From an uncultured Lachnospiraceae bacterium (GTDB lineage: Bacteria > Bacillota > Clostridia > Lachnospirales > Lachnospiraceae): a stretch of 64,000 nucleotides of DNA. The stretch lies in contig CAJUSO010000006.1 of the NCBI GenBank assembly GCA_910588965.1, positions 24,392-88,391 of the forward strand, in the 5' to 3' direction. Below, one piece after another: positions 1-8,730 of the stretch. A program made the translations under genes and the position numbers. Position 1 is the stretch's first letter, and each line of letters opens with the position of its first letter. A model generated the notes under the pieces. The model had not been told where the DNA came from. It worked only from the letters and a program-made list of their open reading frames with translations, and did no database searches.

Positions 1-549
1 TTCCTCTATATCCGCAAGGGCGTGAAAATCCGTTCCTTTCTCCATGGAGGGGCGCAGGAGAGGAAGCGCAGGGCTGGCACAGAGAATGTCCCAGGGATTG
101 TGGGCTTTGGGAAAGCTGCGGAAATGGCCCTGGTAAGCATGGAAGGGCGCACCAGAAGGGAAAGGGAATTGCGTGATTATATGATTAGCCGTGTGCTGAA
201 GGAGATTCCCTACACACGGGTCAACGGCCACAGGGTGAACCGGCTTCCCAATAACGTGAACCTTTGCTTCCAGTTTGTGGAAGGGGAATCCCTGCTGATT
301 ATGCTGGATATGAAAGGCATCTGCGCTTCCTCCGGTTCGGCCTGTACCTCGGGGTCTTTAGATCCTTCCCATGTGCTCCTGGCAATCGGCCTGCCCCATG
401 AAATAGCCCACGGCTCCCTGCGGCTGACCTTGGGAGGGGACACGACGAAAGAAGACATTGATGATACCATTGAGGCAATCAAGGAGATTGTGGCGCAGCT
501 GCGGGAAATGTCGCCCCTTTATGAGGATTATATGAAATCTTCCAGATAA
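1..549 (+). CDS. Cysteine desulfurase (NifS/IscS family), C-terminal part
   Basis: The frame is open from base 1, so the start and the PLP-lysine half lie outside the window; 182 residues are visible. The family is PLP-dependent and takes sulfur from cysteine as an enzyme persulfide, handing it to a scaffold or to tRNA-thiolation enzymes. The catalytic-cysteine loop SSGSACTSG is present (Cys about visible residue 115), followed by the SLRLTLG segment typical of the C-terminal domain. It lies just upstream of iscU and mnmA, both of which need its sulfur, so an Fe-S/thiolation operon is likely. The NifS or IscS subtype cannot be settled from this fragment. Confidence 0.95.
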   Translation, partial: FLYIRKGVKIRSFLHGGAQERKRRAGTENVPGIVGFGKAAEMALVSMEGRTRRERELRDYMISRVLKEIPYTRVNGHRVNRLPNNVNLCFQFVEGESLLIMLDMKGICASSGSACTSGSLDPSHVLLAIGLPHEIAHGSLRLTLGGDTTKEDIDDTIEAIKEIVAQLREMSPLYEDYMKSSR

Positions 550-664
550 GGAAAGCCGGATGCCCCAGAAGGAGATAGGGGACGGACGTATGCCGGGGAT
601 TGATGGGAACAGAAGCAGCCTGTGGATGCAGAGAATAGACGGAATCAGAAAAATGGAGGAAGAA

Positions 665-1102
665 ATGTATAGCGAAAAAGTAATGGACCATTTTAAGAAC
701 CCTAGGAATGTAGGGGAAATTGAGGATGCCAGCGGCGTGGGGACGGTAGGCAATGCCAAGTGCGGCGATATCATGCGTATTTTCCTGGATATAGATGGCA
801 ATGGGATTATCCAGGACGTGAAATTTAAGACGTTTGGCTGCGGCGCAGCTGTAGCTACCAGCTCTATGGCAACGGAACTGGTAAAGGGCAAGAGCATACA
901 GGAGGCGCTCCAGGTGACGAACCAGGCCGTTATGGAAGCATTAGACGGCCTTCCCCCTGTCAAGGTACACTGCTCCCTTTTGGCAGAGGAGGCCATCCAT
1001 GCCGCCCTTTGGGATTATGCAGAGAAGAACCATATCACGATTGAAGGCTTAGAGAAGCCCAAGGATGATATCAGCGAGGAAGAAGAGGAAGAGGATTACT
1101 AA
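665..1102 (+). CDS. Fe-S cluster assembly scaffold, IscU/NifU N-terminal type
   Basis: A 145-residue scaffold on which nascent Fe-S clusters are built from desulfurase sulfur. The three conserved ligand cysteines are visible: Cys33 (NAKCGD), Cys59 (TFGCGAA) and Cys103 (VHCSLLAEEA). I chose ATG 665 because GGAGGA ends four bases before it; ATG 653 is in frame but carries that Shine-Dalgarno sequence inside its own codons. The end is an acidic run of Glu/Asp not needed for the fold. It lies about 115 bp after the cysteine desulfurase and 14 bp before mnmA. The CGAA signature and the pairing with NifS make the family call safe; only the name (IscU versus NifU) is open. Confidence 0.95.
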   Translation: MYSEKVMDHFKNPRNVGEIEDASGVGTVGNAKCGDIMRIFLDIDGNGIIQDVKFKTFGCGAAVATSSMATELVKGKSIQEALQVTNQAVMEALDGLPPVKVHCSLLAEEAIHAALWDYAEKNHITIEGLEKPKDDISEEEEEEDY

Positions 1103-1116
1103 GCAGGGATGGGCTT

Positions 1117-2193
1117 ATGGAGAAAAAAAGAGTCGTAGTGGGGATGTCCGGCGGGGTGGATTCCTCCGTGGCGGCCTGGCTGCTGAAGGAGCAGGGCTAT
1201 GAGGTGATCGGCGTCACCATGCAGGTGTGGCAGGAAGAGGATAGGGCAGCGCAGGAGGAACAGGGGGGCTGCTGCGGGCTGTCCGCCGTGGAAGATGCGC
1301 GCCGCGTGGCTGCAATGCTGGGGATTCCTTACTATGTCATGAATTTTAAATCAGCATTTAAAAAAAATGTAATTGATTATTTTGTGGGGGAATATATCAA
1401 AGGGCGCACGCCGAACCCCTGTATTGCCTGCAACCGCTATGTGAAATGGGAGTCTTTGCTGCGGCGCAGCATGGAGATTGGGGCGGATTATATTGCCACG
1501 GGCCATTATGCCAGGGTGGTAAGGCTCCCAAACGGCAGGTACGCACTGCAGAAATCTGCCTCTGCTGCAAAGGACCAGACCTATGCCCTCTATAGCCTGT
1601 CCCAGAGCCAGCTTTCCCATACCCTGATGCCCGTCGGGGATTATACCAAGGAGGAAATCCGCAGTATGGCGGCAAAGCTGGGGCTTCGGACAGCGGGTAA
1701 GCCGGACAGCCAGGAAATCTGTTTTATCCCGGATCGGGATTATGCGAAATTCATCGACCAGGAGACCGGCAGGAAGCAGGAGCCAGGGAATTTTGTGGAC
1801 AAGGATGGAGCCGTCCTTGGGCGCCACCTGGGGATTACCCATTACACCATCGGCCAGCGCAAGGGGCTAGGCCTTGCGATGGGCAAGCCGGTGTTTGTTA
1901 CGGAGATCCGCCCGGAGAGCAATGAGGTAGTCATTGGCAGCAATGAGGACGTGTTTGGGGACGCTCTTTCTGCAGGGCAGCTGAATTTTATGTCCATCCC
2001 AGATTTGCAGGGGGAACGGGAGGTAGTGGCCAAAATCCGCTACAACCACCAGGGGGCTCCCTGCATGATCCGGAAGATAGGGGACGATAAGGTGGAATGC
2101 CGGTTCCCGGAACCGGTGCGAGCCATAACGCCGGGACAGGCAGTGGTGTTTTATGAAGGCAGCACCGTATTGGGCGGCGGCACTATTTTGTAA
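1117..2193 (+). CDS. mnmA: tRNA-specific 2-thiouridylase MnmA
   Basis: A cytoplasmic ATP-dependent enzyme that makes 2-thiouridine at the wobble position of tRNA-Lys, Glu and Gln, using desulfurase-derived sulfur. At 358 residues it is the normal size. The PP-loop SGGVDSS is at residues 11-17, the first catalytic cysteine is Cys102 in TPNPCIACN, and the persulfide-forming partner is Cys202 in SQEICFIPD. The C-terminal beta-barrel contains the IGQRKGL motif. Its position next to the desulfurase and scaffold fits a sulfur-relay operon. Confidence 0.97.
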   Translation: MEKKRVVVGMSGGVDSSVAAWLLKEQGYEVIGVTMQVWQEEDRAAQEEQGGCCGLSAVEDARRVAAMLGIPYYVMNFKSAFKKNVIDYFVGEYIKGRTPNPCIACNRYVKWESLLRRSMEIGADYIATGHYARVVRLPNGRYALQKSASAAKDQTYALYSLSQSQLSHTLMPVGDYTKEEIRSMAAKLGLRTAGKPDSQEICFIPDRDYAKFIDQETGRKQEPGNFVDKDGAVLGRHLGITHYTIGQRKGLGLAMGKPVFVTEIRPESNEVVIGSNEDVFGDALSAGQLNFMSIPDLQGEREVVAKIRYNHQGAPCMIRKIGDDKVECRFPEPVRAITPGQAVVFYEGSTVLGGGTIL

Positions 2194-2199
2194 TTTTGC

Positions 2200-2228
2200 T
2201 TGTATGCTGTGGGGAATTGGTTTATAAT
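2200..2228 (+). promoter_or_regulatory. Candidate vegetative promoter for acetate kinase
   Basis: TTGTAT, a 17-bp spacer and a perfect TATAAT lie in the 118-bp gap before ackA, leaving a leader of about 75 bases. This suggests ackA is not simply part of the mnmA operon. Confidence 0.6.
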
Positions 2229-2311
2229 GGTATGGGATATTAGCTACAGTGGTAGCTTCTTGTTATGATAACAGGGGATTTGTGTAAATTTTTGGAAAGA
2301 AGGAGAAGGAA

Positions 2312-3508
2312 ATGAACATATTAGTTATTAATTGCGGAAGCTCATCCCTGAAATACCAGGTGATTGATTCAGGGTCAGAGGAAGTGCTGGCCAAAGGGCT
2401 ATGTGAGAGGATTGGCCTGGACGGGCGGCTGGTTTACCAGAAGGCAGGCGGTGAGAAGGAAATCACAGAGGCGGACATGCCTTCCCACAAGCAGGCGATC
2501 CAGATGGTGCTGGACGCTTTGGTAAACCCTGGCACGGGCGTGTTGGGGAGCCTGGATGAAATCGGCGCGGTAGGCCACAGGATTGTCCATGGCGGGGAGG
2601 AGTTTGCAGCTTCCACCCTCTTGGGCGAAGAGGTATTGAAGGCCATCGAGGAATGCAGCGATTTGGCTCCGCTGCACAACCCGGCAAATTTAATCGGCGT
2701 CCGCGCCTGCCAGGAACTGATGCCAAACGTGCCTATGGTAGGCGTGTTTGACACAGCCTTCCACCAGACGATGCCGGAAAAAGCATACCTCTATGGCATT
2801 GATTACGGTTACTACGAAAAATATAAAGTGCGCCGGTATGGCTTCCATGGCACCTCCCACAGCTATGTTTCCAAACGCGCAGCGGAGATTGTAGGCAAGC
2901 CTTACGGGGAACTGAAGACCATTGTATGCCATCTGGGGAACGGCGCCTCCATCTGTGCCGTAAAAAATGGCAAGTCCATTGACACGTCCATGGGCCTCAC
3001 CCCTTTGGAGGGCCTGATTATGGGTACCCGCTCCGGCGATATCGACCCAGGGGCGATGGAATACCTGGCCAAGAAGGAAGGCCTGGATTTGGAAGGCATT
3101 ATGGAGGTACTGAATAAAAAGTCAGGCGTCCAGGGGCTTTCCAATATTTCCAGTGATTTCCGTGATTTGGAGGCGGCAGCGGCCAAGGATGACCATGCCG
3201 GGATCCGTGCCCTGGAGGCTTTTATTTACCGCGCTGCAAAATATGTCGGGGCATATGTGGCAGCCATGAACGGCGTGGATGTCATCTGCTTTACGGCAGG
3301 CGTCGGGGAGAACGGGCCGGATACCAGGAAGGGCATCTGCAATTACCTGGGCTATTTGGGCGTTTGCATTGATGATGAAGCCAATAAGGTAAGGGGTGAG
3401 GAGCGTGTGATTTCTGCCCTGGACTCAAAGGTAACGGTGCTTTGCCTCCCTACGAATGAGGAGCTGGCCATTGCGCGTGAGACCGTGGCATTGGTTACGG
3501 GCAAATAG
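2312..3508 (+). CDS. ackA: Acetate kinase
   Basis: A cytoplasmic enzyme interconverting acetyl phosphate plus ADP with acetate plus ATP; the main substrate-level ATP step in acetogenic fermentation. The 398 residues are full length. Family motifs: NCGSSSLKYQV at the N terminus, GHRIVHGGE around residue 90, the FHGTSHSYV block, HLGNGAS, and FTAGVGENGPD near residue 330. The start is set by GAAGGAGAAGGAA just upstream. No phosphotransacetylase gene is next to it, unlike the usual pta-ackA pair; it has its own promoter and terminator. Confidence 0.98.
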   Translation: MNILVINCGSSSLKYQVIDSGSEEVLAKGLCERIGLDGRLVYQKAGGEKEITEADMPSHKQAIQMVLDALVNPGTGVLGSLDEIGAVGHRIVHGGEEFAASTLLGEEVLKAIEECSDLAPLHNPANLIGVRACQELMPNVPMVGVFDTAFHQTMPEKAYLYGIDYGYYEKYKVRRYGFHGTSHSYVSKRAAEIVGKPYGELKTIVCHLGNGASICAVKNGKSIDTSMGLTPLEGLIMGTRSGDIDPGAMEYLAKKEGLDLEGIMEVLNKKSGVQGLSNISSDFRDLEAAAAKDDHAGIRALEAFIYRAAKYVGAYVAAMNGVDVICFTAGVGENGPDTRKGICNYLGYLGVCIDDEANKVRGEERVISALDSKVTVLCLPTNEELAIARETVALVTGK

Positions 3509-3517
3509 TTTTGGATG

Positions 3518-3566
3518 AAAATACAGGGAGTGTCCCCCGTCATAAGGGGATGCTCTTTGTATTTTT
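3518..3566 (+). terminator. Intrinsic terminator after ackA
   Basis: AAATACAGGGAGTGTCCCC pairs, with a few G-U wobbles, with GGGGATGCTCTTTGTATTT around a short loop and ends in a T run. It starts nine bases after the ackA stop, so acetate kinase is probably monocistronic. Confidence 0.85.
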
Positions 3567-3598
3567 GGCAGGGACGGCACATTGATAGGAGGAGATAT

Positions 3599-4264
3599 AT
3601 GGAAGGACAGGATATGGTAGTGGGGGGCTTTGCGTTTACGGATAAAAAAGCAGCCTTGAAGGCCAGGCATGAAGCAGAGAGCATTCAATACCTGGAAAAA
3701 CAGATCAATATGGAAAACCCGCGGATGGTATTGGAATTTTACAAGAAGCTTTTGGCGGAGGAAGTGTTTGAGACGCCGGTAGGCCTTGCATTCCTAAAGG
3801 GGCTCTATGATTTCCTTGCAAAGATCCCGGAGTTCCAGGATGGCCTTGCCCCCATCCAGACGGAGAAGATGGCGACGGCTTTGCTGGGCGGGGCGCCTAC
3901 GGGTGCAGGTGCCCCGCCGGGGGCCGAGGGGCAGGAAAGCTTCCAGAGGGCAGAAGAGATGGCAGCCTTATACGAAGATAAGCTCAATAAGGTGAAGCAG
4001 AAAATGCGCTCTGCAGAGCTGAAGCAGAAGCGCACGGAAGAAGGCATGCGCAAACAAAAGTCCAGCCTGCGTTTCAGCAGGCTTTTGAATGTATTTTTCT
4101 TGCTGGTGGTGATTGGGATGTTTGCGCTTGCTTTGACGGATAACCATCCCAATATCATCAATTATGAGAATAAAATCCAGGATAAATACTCCCAGTGGGA
4201 AATGGACTTACAGGAGAGGGAAGAAAAAGTCAGGGAAAAGGAGCGTGGGCAGAAAGGGGAATAG
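3599..4264 (+). CDS. Uncharacterised single-pass membrane protein with coiled coil
   Basis: I do not recognise this family. The 221-residue protein starts at ATG 3599, seven bases after ATAGGAGG; an upstream in-frame ATG at 3515 would begin inside the ackA terminator and is rejected. Residues 10-80 are a helical, charged region (FTDKKAALKA, EFYKKLLAEEVFETP). Residues 95-112 are a Gly/Pro/Ala linker, 115-155 a Lys/Glu-rich coiled coil, 160-180 a hydrophobic segment (LLNVFFLLVVIGMFALAL), and the tail a second charged helix. The basic residues before the membrane segment suggest the large N-terminal part is cytoplasmic. It sits between ackA and a two-component pair; no function can be stated. 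Confidence 0.75.
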   Translation: MEGQDMVVGGFAFTDKKAALKARHEAESIQYLEKQINMENPRMVLEFYKKLLAEEVFETPVGLAFLKGLYDFLAKIPEFQDGLAPIQTEKMATALLGGAPTGAGAPPGAEGQESFQRAEEMAALYEDKLNKVKQKMRSAELKQKRTEEGMRKQKSSLRFSRLLNVFFLLVVIGMFALALTDNHPNIINYENKIQDKYSQWEMDLQEREEKVREKERGQKGE

Positions 4265-4381
4265 GCGCAAGATGGCAGGTTCTGGCCAAGGGTCCACACT
4301 TTTGTCATAATTATATGTTAAAATACCCCAAAATATAAGGGACGCCCGATAGGCCAGGGCGGGGGAAAGGTGTGGGATATT

Positions 4382-5056
4382 ATGGAACGGCTGAAAATAT
4401 TAGTAGTGGATGACGAGAGCAGGATGCGCAAGCTTGTGCGCGATTTTCTGGTAAAACAGGATTTTGATGTAACAGAGGCTGAGGATGGAGAAGACGCCCT
4501 GAACAAATTCTATGCCCAAAAGGATATTGCGCTGGTAATCCTGGATGTCATGATGCCGAAAATCAACGGCTGGGACGTCTGCCGGGAAATCCGAGAGACC
4601 TCCAAGGTGCCGATTATCATGCTGACTGCCAAGGGGGAAGAAAGCGATGAGCTCCAGGGCTTCGGCATAGGGGCGGACGAGTATATTTCCAAGCCCTTCA
4701 GCCCTAAAATCCTGGTGGCCAGGGTAGAGGCTATCCTGCGCAGGACCAGCAAGAATGAAGAGGAAGTCTTAGAAATCGGCGGGATACGGATTGACAGGCT
4801 GGGACATCAGGTGCTGGTGGAGGGCCGGGAAGTGGAATTAAGCTACAAGGAATTTGAACTGCTCACTTATTTCATTGAGAATAAGGGGATAGCCCTTTCC
4901 CGGGAGAAGATCCTGAACCATGTATGGAATTACGACTATTTTGGCGATGCCAGGACGATTGATACCCACGTAAAGAAGCTGCGCAGCAAGCTGGGCGCCA
5001 AGGGAGAGTATATCAAGACCATCTGGGGCATGGGTTACAAATTTGAAGTAGAGTAA
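4382..5056 (+). CDS. OmpR/PhoB-family DNA-binding response regulator
   Basis: A two-domain transcriptional regulator of 224 residues. The receiver domain (about 1-120) has the acidic pocket VVDDE, the phospho-acceptor Asp55 (ILDVMMP), the switch threonine in MLTAK and Lys104 in SKPF. The C-terminal winged helix (about 130-224) has the YKEFELL, RTIDTHVKKLRSKL and IKTIWGMGYKFE blocks of the OmpR class. I chose ATG 4382; an in-frame GTG at 4370 is possible but sits too close to its GGGGGAAAGG site. A histidine kinase gene follows 33 bp later, so the two form a cognate pair. The signal is unknown. Confidence 0.95.
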   Translation: MERLKILVVDDESRMRKLVRDFLVKQDFDVTEAEDGEDALNKFYAQKDIALVILDVMMPKINGWDVCREIRETSKVPIIMLTAKGEESDELQGFGIGADEYISKPFSPKILVARVEAILRRTSKNEEEVLEIGGIRIDRLGHQVLVEGREVELSYKEFELLTYFIENKGIALSREKILNHVWNYDYFGDARTIDTHVKKLRSKLGAKGEYIKTIWGMGYKFEVE

Positions 5057-5089
5057 AGGGCAATCTTGCACGATTTGAGGTAGAGAAGG

Positions 5090-6571
5090 ATGAGGTATTC
5101 CATTACAAGGAAAATTACAGCAATCATGGTTAGCATTGTGGCCGGCACAGTTTTACTGTGCTGGTTTATTAATACTACCCTTTTGGGGTCTTATTATATA
5201 GAGCATAAACAGAAGATGCTCCTGGATACTTTCCAGATGGTGGATAAAGAAAGCGAATCAGGCCGGACGGACCGGAAGGATTTCAAGATTGCCTTGGAGC
5301 GGCAGTGTGCCAACAGCAATATTACCATGATGATTATCAGGCCGGACAGCACGATTGTGCAGTCCAATGTAGGGAATGATACGGTATTATTGCTGCAGTT
5401 CATGCAGCTGGTGTTCCACACGGGGGACCAGGAGGCGGAGATTGTAGAGAATACGGAGCGCTATACGGTGGAACGGACAAAGGATAACCGCCTGGAATCG
5501 GAATACCTGGTGCTGTGGGGGAACCTGCAGAACGGCAACCTGATTTTAATGCGGGCGGCGGTAGAGAGCATCCGGGAAAGCGTAGGGATTGCCAACCGTT
5601 TCCTGGGCTATGTGGGTATCTGTGCAGTGGTTGTCTGTACGGTAATCATCTATATGGTCACCAGGCGGATCACAAACCCTATCCTGCAGCTTGCAGAGCT
5701 ATCCAAGCGGATGACGAACCTGGATTTTGACGCCAAGTTCCATAGCCGTGGGAATAATGAGATTGATTTGCTGGGCGAGCATATGAACCAGATGTCGGAG
5801 ACTTTGGAGCGGACGATTTCAGAGTTAAAGAGCGCCAATAATGAACTGAAATCTGACATTGCGAAAAAGACGGAAATTGATACGATGCGTAAGGAGTTTA
5901 TTTCCAATGTGTCCCATGAACTGAAAACCCCGATTGCCTTAATCCAGGGCTATGCCGAGGGGCTGCAGGAATGCATCAATGACGACGAGGCCAGCCGTGA
6001 GTTTTATTGTGAGGTAATTATGGATGAAGCAGATAAAATGAACCAGCTGGTAAAAAACCTGCTGACTTTGAACCAGCTGGAATCCGGCGGGGAGCAGGTA
6101 GCCTTTGAACGGTTTGACCTGATGGAAGTCGTCCGCGGCGTGGTACAGTCGACTGCCATCCTGCGGGAACAGGGCGGCATTATCCTGCGCCTGTATGGGG
6201 AGGGGCCTGCGTATGTCTGGGCGGATGAATTTAAGACGGAGCAGGTCTTAACGAATTATGTCAGCAACGCCATCCATTATGCCAGCGGGGAAAAGCGGAT
6301 TGAACTGACGGTGGAGCAGAGAGAGGATGTGGTGAGGGTGGAGGTGTTCAATACCGGCAGCCATATCCCAGAAGAGGACCTGGGGCATATTTGGGAGAAG
6401 TTCTATAAAGTGGATAAAGCAAGGACCAGGGAGTACGGCGGGAATGGCATTGGGCTGTCGATTGTAAAGGCGATTATGGACTCTTTCCACAGGGAATGCG
6501 GGGTAAGGAATGAAGAAGACGGCGTGGCCTTTTGGTTCGAGTTGGACAGGAAGGCTGAAAATTTTGGATAG
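5090..6571 (+). CDS. Membrane sensor histidine kinase
   Basis: A partner kinase for the adjacent OmpR-type regulator, 493 residues. Membrane segment 1 is at about residues 10-30 and segment 2 at 172-192, bracketing an extracytoplasmic sensor region of about 140 residues. A HAMP linker follows (TRRITNPILQLAELSKRM), then a coiled coil, a HisKA domain with phospho-accepting His276 in NVSHELKTP, and the ATPase domain with an N box (NYVSNAIHYA), a G1-like box (EVFNTGSHIPEE) and GGNGIGLSIVK. The architecture matches PhoR/ResE/VanS-like kinases that sense envelope conditions. The ligand is not evident. Confidence 0.95.
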   Translation: MRYSITRKITAIMVSIVAGTVLLCWFINTTLLGSYYIEHKQKMLLDTFQMVDKESESGRTDRKDFKIALERQCANSNITMMIIRPDSTIVQSNVGNDTVLLLQFMQLVFHTGDQEAEIVENTERYTVERTKDNRLESEYLVLWGNLQNGNLILMRAAVESIRESVGIANRFLGYVGICAVVVCTVIIYMVTRRITNPILQLAELSKRMTNLDFDAKFHSRGNNEIDLLGEHMNQMSETLERTISELKSANNELKSDIAKKTEIDTMRKEFISNVSHELKTPIALIQGYAEGLQECINDDEASREFYCEVIMDEADKMNQLVKNLLTLNQLESGGEQVAFERFDLMEVVRGVVQSTAILREQGGIILRLYGEGPAYVWADEFKTEQVLTNYVSNAIHYASGEKRIELTVEQREDVVRVEVFNTGSHIPEEDLGHIWEKFYKVDKARTREYGGNGIGLSIVKAIMDSFHRECGVRNEEDGVAFWFELDRKAENFG

Positions 6572-6580
6572 AAAATTTAG

Positions 6581-6609
6581 TTGCCCTGTGGAATAATTGA
6601 TGGTAGAAT
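6581..6609 (+). promoter_or_regulatory. Candidate promoter for the lipoprotein gene
   Basis: TTGCCC, a 17-bp spacer and TAGAAT lie just after the kinase stop, about 60 bases before the lipoprotein start. It would let the lipoprotein be expressed separately from the two-component genes. Confidence 0.55.
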
Positions 6610-6668
6610 AGAAGTAACGATTCAAAAAAGGTGAAGAGGAATATGAGAATGGAAAGGAAGACAGGCAA

Positions 6669-7454
6669 ATGAAGAAGTTCATAAAAACAGGGATAGCGCT
6701 GACGGCGGCGGCAATGTTTCTGTCTGGGTGCGGGGAAGGGCTGATGGTAATGAACGAGAAGGAAGAGGCGATTGTCGTAAGCTATTCCGCCGGCGCCCTG
6801 GCGAAGCGGAACCGTTACCAGCCAGAAGGCCTGACTGCCGTATACCAAGGGGAAGAGGATGAGGCGGAGGAAGAAGAGCCGAAGGAAGCGGCAGAGAAGG
6901 AAGAGCCGGCAGAGATAGAAGCGCCAGAGGAAAAAGCCCAGGAGCCAGGCAGCGCCGAAGCGCCGGGAGGAGAAGCCCAGGAGCCGGGCAGCGCCGAAGC
7001 GCCGGGAGGAGAAGCCCAGGAACCTGGGGAAGCAGCGGCGTACGCTAGCCTGACAGACGCGCTGGGGTTAAAGGGCATCCAGGTTTCCTACCAGGATTAT
7101 TTTATCAGCGATACTTACCAGCAAGGGGATTATTATATCTTGAATGCCAAGGAAGGGAATACCTTTGTGATATTAAATTTCAATATTGCAAACAGTGGGG
7201 CCGGGGAAACCTTGTGCGACATACTGTCCCTCCAGCCTATTTTCACGCTGGATGTGGAAGGGGAGGCCGGCATCCGGAATGAGGTGACCATGCTGGACAA
7301 TGACATGGCTACTTACAAGAAGCCCGTCGGGCCAGGGCAGACGGACACGGCTGTCCTGCTGTTCGAAGTACCAAAAGATGCAGCAGAGGCCATGTCTGGC
7401 ATACGCCTTAGCCTGCTTGTGGATGGAGAGGCCAATGATATCGCGTTAGATTAA
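6669..7454 (+). CDS. Secreted lipoprotein with acidic repeat linker (DUF4352/DUF5067-like)
   Basis: A 261-residue predicted lipoprotein. A short basic N terminus and hydrophobic core end in the lipobox LSGC, so Cys21 would be lipidated. Residues about 55-118 are a Glu/Ala/Pro/Gly-rich spacer with three 13-residue repeats of the GEAQEPGSAEAPG type. From about residue 120 a compact beta-rich domain begins (GIQVSYQDYFIS, FVILNFNIANSG, GQTDTAVLLFEVP), resembling the immunoglobulin-like DUF4352/DUF5067 group of surface lipoproteins; that assignment is by eye. Its place right after a membrane sensor kinase hints at a shared envelope role. Confidence 0.8.
   Translation: MKKFIKTGIALTAAAMFLSGCGEGLMVMNEKEEAIVVSYSAGALAKRNRYQPEGLTAVYQGEEDEAEEEEPKEAAEKEEPAEIEAPEEKAQEPGSAEAPGGEAQEPGSAEAPGGEAQEPGEAAAYASLTDALGLKGIQVSYQDYFISDTYQQGDYYILNAKEGNTFVILNFNIANSGAGETLCDILSLQPIFTLDVEGEAGIRNEVTMLDNDMATYKKPVGPGQTDTAVLLFEVPKDAAEAMSGIRLSLLVDGEANDIALD
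6918..7034 (+). repeat. Three 39-bp in-frame tandem repeats
   Basis: A 39-bp unit (13 codons) occurs three times in tandem inside the lipoprotein spacer; the first and last copies have diverged. The unit stays in frame, so copy-number change would lengthen or shorten the spacer without breaking the gene. Confidence 0.85.
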
Positions 7455-7469
7455 GATAATTTCAAAATG

Positions 7470-7501
7470 TTGTATATTTTTCAGAAACCCTATGGTATAA
7501 T
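7470..7501 (+). promoter_or_regulatory. Candidate extended -10 promoter for cheV
   Basis: A perfect TATAAT at 7496-7501 is preceded by TGG (extended -10). TTGTAT lies 20 bp upstream, a longer spacing than ideal. It is the only clear promoter in the 148-bp gap before cheV. Confidence 0.5.
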
Positions 7502-7602
7502 GATTACAATTATAGTGGCTATGGAGGTATGGATAGTTACTGGTTATGGATTATTGGCAGGGTTTTGAGAGGGAAATATGCCGGAGAGGAGAGGACACAA
7601 TT

Positions 7603-8532
7603 ATGGATACACAAATTCTATTAGAGAATGGCACAAATGAGCTGGAGGTATTGGAATTTACATTGGGCGGGAACCATTATGGCATCAATGTGGCAAAAAT
7701 CCGGGAGATTTTAACATATCAGCCGGTTACCCCCATCCCGAATTCCCATCCCAGTGTGGAAGGTATTTTCATGCCAAGGGATACGATGATTACCGTTATC
7801 AATCTGCGTAACTGCCTGGGCTTCCCAGACCATGAGAAAGATGGGCTGTTTATCATCACCAATTTTAACAAGCTGAACATTGCATTCCATGTGGACGAGG
7901 TCTGCGGCATCCACAGGTTTTCCTGGACAGAGATTATTAAGCCGGATTCTACTATTAATATAGAAGAAAATGGGGTGTCCACGGGCGTCGTGAAGCTGGA
8001 GGAACGCCTTATTGTCATTTTGGATTTTGAGAAGATTGTGACAGATATCAGCCCGGAGACAGGGTTGCAGATGTCTGATTTGGATGATTTGGAGGAGCGC
8101 ATAAGGAGCGATTCCCCAATTATGATTGCAGAGGATTCCCCCTTGCTGTCAAAGCTGATTACCGACTGCCTCAAGAAGGCGGGCTACACCAAGCTGAATG
8201 TGAACAGCAACGGCCAAGAAGCCTGGGATAAGCTATGTGAGTACCAGAAAGAGGGAAGCCTGGATGAAAAGGTACATATGGTGATTACGGATATTGAGAT
8301 GCCTTTGATGGATGGGCATAGGCTCACCAAGCTGATTAAGGATGACGAAGAACTGAACCATATCCCTGTGGTTATCTTCTCTTCCCTTGTCAATGATGAG
8401 ATGAGGCGCAAAGGCGAGATGCTAGGGGCGGACGCCCAGCTGACCAAGCCAGAGATTGGCAAGCTGGTGGGCGCCATCGACAAGCTTTTAGACCAGCATA
8501 AAGAGGCAGTTGCACGGAAAGCCGGCGCATAG
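7603..8532 (+). CDS. cheV: Chemotaxis coupling protein CheV (CheW-REC fusion)
   Basis: An adaptor linking chemoreceptors to the CheA kinase, with a receiver domain for adaptation. The 309-residue protein has a CheW-like domain at about 12-155 (LEFTLGGNHYGINVAKIREI, VINLRNCLG) and a receiver at about 172-305, with acid residues in IAEDSPL, phospho-acceptor Asp230 in VITDIEMP and a KPE lysine near the end. I chose ATG 7603 after GGAGAGGAG; an upstream in-frame ATG at 7546 has no good site. No other che or flagellar genes are nearby, so it stands alone here. Confidence 0.95.
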   Translation: MDTQILLENGTNELEVLEFTLGGNHYGINVAKIREILTYQPVTPIPNSHPSVEGIFMPRDTMITVINLRNCLGFPDHEKDGLFIITNFNKLNIAFHVDEVCGIHRFSWTEIIKPDSTINIEENGVSTGVVKLEERLIVILDFEKIVTDISPETGLQMSDLDDLEERIRSDSPIMIAEDSPLLSKLITDCLKKAGYTKLNVNSNGQEAWDKLCEYQKEGSLDEKVHMVITDIEMPLMDGHRLTKLIKDDEELNHIPVVIFSSLVNDEMRRKGEMLGADAQLTKPEIGKLVGAIDKLLDQHKEAVARKAGA

Positions 8533-8605
8533 ATGGCGTGAGCCGGCGGCTGGTGCAGGCATGGCTGCCTGGCTGGCTGCCAGTAGGGATTGATTGCCGG
8601 GAAAG

Positions 8606-8653
8606 AGGCGCGTTTGGAAAATTTTGCAAAGTAATTTTCTGATGCGCCTTTTT
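8606..8653 (+). terminator. Intrinsic terminator after cheV
   Basis: AGGCGC and GCGCCT close a long stem with inner AAAATT/AATTTT pairing, followed by a T run. It separates cheV from the purine gene pair. Confidence 0.75.
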
Positions 8654-8730
8654 GCGCACCACACAGCCTGACGCAGGCAGAAGATCCGGCGGGGCAGGTT
8701 GGTTATCGTCGATACATAAGGAGGAAAGGA

